DNA of 54,397 nt from Verrucosispora sioxanthis (GTDB taxonomy: Bacteria > Actinomycetota > Actinomycetes > Mycobacteriales > Micromonosporaceae): assembly GCF_010560025.1 (NCBI RefSeq), contig NZ_SAIY01000016.1:1-54397 (forward strand). Reading direction: 5' to 3'. Numbering within the stretch: the stretch's first letter is position 1; each line of letters starts with the position of its first letter. A program made the translations under genes and the position numbers. Shown here in pieces: positions 52,935-54,397 of this stretch. The notes under the pieces were generated by a model, which saw only the letters and a list, made by a program, of their open reading frames with translations, had not been told where the DNA came from and ran no database searches.

Positions 52935-53558
52935 ATGCGGTCTGGACCCGACAACCGACACGTGGCGCTCGCGGCGGTGCTGGGCGGCATGCTGCTCGGC
53001 GCCGTCGACTTCATCTGGATCAAGTACGTGCCGTATCCGGTCGGCAACCTCGGCAACTCCAGCGCGGTGTGGGCGGTTGCCGCCTTCATCTTCGGCTGCT
53101 GGGTCCGGTCGGGCCTGCTGCGCGCGGCGGCGGGCGCCGCTGTCGCGCTCGTGATCGCGGTGCCCGGCTACTACGTCACGGCGGCACTCGTGCAGGGCGA
53201 CGACTGGGCCGTGCTGTGGGCACCGACATCCCTGCTGTGGATGTGTTTCGGTGTCCTCGCCGGGGTGCTCTTCGGCATCGCCGGGACCTGGGCACGCGGC
53301 ACAGGCTGGCGACAGGTGGTCGGACCGGCACTGCCGGCCGCCGTGCTGTTCGCCGAGGCGGGGCTGGAGATTCGCCGGATCGGCGACCCCAACTACGGCG
53401 ACGACCCGATCTGGGACGCGCTGATCAGGATCGCGCTCGGCCTGCTGGCCCTCGTCCTGGCCGCGCGGACGAACCGGCAGCGGGTACTGGCCCTCGCCGC
53501 GGCGGTGCCGCTGGCGCTGGCGGGCCTGGCGGCGTTCCTGCTGGCCGGGTTCCGCTGA
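52935..53558 (+). CDS. DUF6518-like integral membrane protein
   Basis: 207 residues with about seven hydrophobic segments. Conserved-looking features: GGMLLGAVDFIWIKYVP, NSSAVWAVAAFIFGCW, and an acidic loop EAGLEIRRIGDPNYGDDPIWDALIRIALG between late helices. This pattern fits the DUF6518 family of actinomycetes. No function is known. Confidence 0.78.
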   Translation: MRSGPDNRHVALAAVLGGMLLGAVDFIWIKYVPYPVGNLGNSSAVWAVAAFIFGCWVRSGLLRAAAGAAVALVIAVPGYYVTAALVQGDDWAVLWAPTSLLWMCFGVLAGVLFGIAGTWARGTGWRQVVGPALPAAVLFAEAGLEIRRIGDPNYGDDPIWDALIRIALGLLALVLAARTNRQRVLALAAAVPLALAGLAAFLLAGFR

Positions 53559-53577
53559 CCCAACCAGACTGCGCACC

Positions 53578-53844
53578 TCAGGCCAGTGACAGGAACAGCT
53601 TCTCCATCTGTTCGAGGTTGGCCTTGCGGTCCTCCCCGGCGGAGCCGCTGACACACTGCTCCAAGCCGCTCGCAATGATCTTGAATCCGGCCCGGTCCAA
53701 CGCGCGCGAGACCGCCGCCAACTGGGTCACCACCTCGGCGCAGTCACGCCCGTCCTCGAGCATGCCGATGACGCCGCGAATCTGACCCTCGGCACGGCGC
53801 AGTCGCTTGACCACATCACCGACCGCGTCCTCGTCGACCTGCAT
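53578..53844 (-). CDS. CsoR/CstR-type repressor lacking the copper-site histidine
   Basis: 88 residues of the DUF156/CsoR fold (VVKRLRRAEGQIRGVIGMLEDGRDC). Cys35 and Cys64 match the two CsoR cysteines, but the His expected four residues before the second is Gly60. Two-Cys members without that His sense persulfide or sulfide (CstR type) rather than Cu(I). It is divergent from a rhodanese gene with G-tract operators between them, which agrees with sulfur control. ATG chosen after GGGAGGGG; an upstream extension is not needed. Confidence 0.88.
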   Translation of the reverse strand: MQVDEDAVGDVVKRLRRAEGQIRGVIGMLEDGRDCAEVVTQLAAVSRALDRAGFKIIASGLEQCVSGSAGEDRKANLEQMEKLFLSLA

Positions 53845-53875
53845 CTCCCACCCCTCCCGGCTCGTCGAACAACAG

Positions 53876-53890
53876 TACACCGGGGGGTAT
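53876..53890. promoter_or_regulatory. CsoR-family G-tract operator next to the repressor gene
   Basis: TACACCGGGGGGTAT, the (G/C)-tract flanked by TA pattern of CsoR-family sites, 32 bases before the repressor start, suited to autoregulation. Confidence 0.55.
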
Positions 53891-53952
53891 TTCCCGACGC
53901 CCGGCCGCGAGCCGTTTGCCGTTCGCCGATTCGTGGTCAATACTCGAATCAG

Positions 53953-53968
53953 ATACCCCCTAGGGTAT
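53953..53968. promoter_or_regulatory. CsoR-family operator upstream of the rhodanese gene
   Basis: ATACCCCCTAGGGTAT, arms ATACCC and GGGTAT, 28 bases before the rhodanese GTG. It would place that gene under the adjacent repressor. Confidence 0.65.
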
Positions 53969-53995
53969 ATCACCGAACCTGAGGATGGAGTGTCC

Positions 53996-54397
53996 GTGAC
54001 CGCCAGGAGCAGTTCCCCGACCATCGACGTGCCCACCGCACGAGCCCTGATCGCCGACAACCCCGACGTGTTGATCGTCGACGTGCGCACCCCGGGCGAG
54101 TTCGAGACCGCACACGTGCCGGCCTCGATCAACCTGCCGCTCGACCAGGTCGACGCGCACCTGGGTCGGATCGTCAACGACGCGGGCGGCCGGATCCTGC
54201 TGATGTGTCAGTCAGGCAACCGGGCCACGGCGGCCTGCACCCGGCTGGCCGACGCCGGTCTGACCGACGCCACCGTCATCACCGGCGGCATGAACGCCTG
54301 GGTGGCCGCGGGTGGCCCGGTGGAGCGCGGCCGGCAGCGGTGGAGCCTGGAACGCCAGGTCCGCCTCGTCGCCGGCGGGGTCGTGCTGCTCGCCGTC
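53996..54397 (+). CDS. Rhodanese-like sulfurtransferase (cut by window end)
   Basis: 134 codons are visible and no stop is reached. The rhodanese domain (about 8-108) has VDVRTPGEFETAHVPASINLPL and the active loop CQSGNRA with Cys71. A hydrophobic segment begins at about 120 (RWSLERQVRLVAGGVV), matching the DUF2892 membrane tail of many such proteins. GTG 53996 follows GGAG. It probably moves sulfane sulfur at the membrane and is controlled by the adjacent CstR-like protein. Confidence 0.92.
   Translation, partial: MTARSSSPTIDVPTARALIADNPDVLIVDVRTPGEFETAHVPASINLPLDQVDAHLGRIVNDAGGRILLMCQSGNRATAACTRLADAGLTDATVITGGMNAWVAAGGPVERGRQRWSLERQVRLVAGGVVLLAV

Noticed and set aside
1..54397. Repeated hairpins as CRISPR or tRNA genes
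   Set aside because: No regularly spaced direct repeats and no cloverleaf with a CCA-end context were seen on either strand.

Overview
The window reads as chromosomal DNA of a very high-GC actinomycete, most likely Micromonosporaceae (Micromonospora or Salinispora type). I infer this from the strong G/C third-position bias, frequent GTG starts, ATGA/GTGA gene overlaps, and an actinobacterial contractile injection locus lying beside a DUF6412-yidC pair. No rRNA, tRNA, CRISPR array, integrase or transposase gene was recognised.

Layout. (1) 1-13569: an extracellular contractile injection system (eCIS, phage-tail-like) operon on the plus strand. It encodes a holin-sized membrane protein, a membrane protein with an HExxH motif, a cap-like protein, sheath, inner tube, a proline-rich protein of unclear integrity, a LysM protein, a VgrG-like spike, a PAAR-like tip, a gp25-like baseplate protein, a baseplate J protein fused to a beta-propeller, a tail protein, and three membrane-anchored accessory proteins. 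The ATPase is not seen and is probably left of the window. (2) 13652-14945: DUF6412 protein and a YidC-type insertase. (3) 15057-21741: a minus-strand oligosaccharide operon (binding protein, two permeases, GH3 glycosidase) with a divergent LacI regulator. (4) 21922-28205: a secreted protein, then a sigma factor / small partner / S8 subtilase operon diverging from a TPR-CHAT protease gene. (5) 28308-44414: a pectin/uronate island with a second LacI-led ABC transporter operon plus YesL-like and PmoA-like genes (minus strand), a divergent catabolic operon (Gfo/Idh dehydrogenase, uronate isomerase, enolase-superfamily dehydratase, fructuronate-reductase-like enzyme, second Gfo/Idh protein) and two secreted PL1 pectate lyases. 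(6) 44752-47261: an EACC1-like small protein and a caspase-GAF-EAL fusion, the most unusual system here. (7) 47342-54397: mixed genes, including a Mesh1/SpoT-like HD hydrolase, a MalY-type lyase, an AHSA1/ArsR pair around a perfect palindrome, a VOC protein, a lipoprotein, a DUF6518 membrane protein, and a CsoR/CstR-type repressor diverging from a rhodanese gene cut by the window end.

How it fits together. The pectin island is a complete logic unit: secreted lyases cut pectin, the LacI-controlled ABC transporter imports products, and the divergent operon handles uronates. Two LacI-type operator palindromes lie in the shared promoter region. The protease modules (caspase-EAL, and sigma/S8/CHAT) and the eCIS are the accessory, conflict-type content.

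Caveat. Seven or eight genes (LysM protein, baseplate J, TPR-CHAT, PmoA-like, fructuronate reductase, a small ORF near 47.4 kb, and probably the eCIS proline-rich protein) carry single-base frameshifts with no in-frame stops. Family motifs resume in the next frame, so sequencing or assembly indels are at least as likely as real decay.
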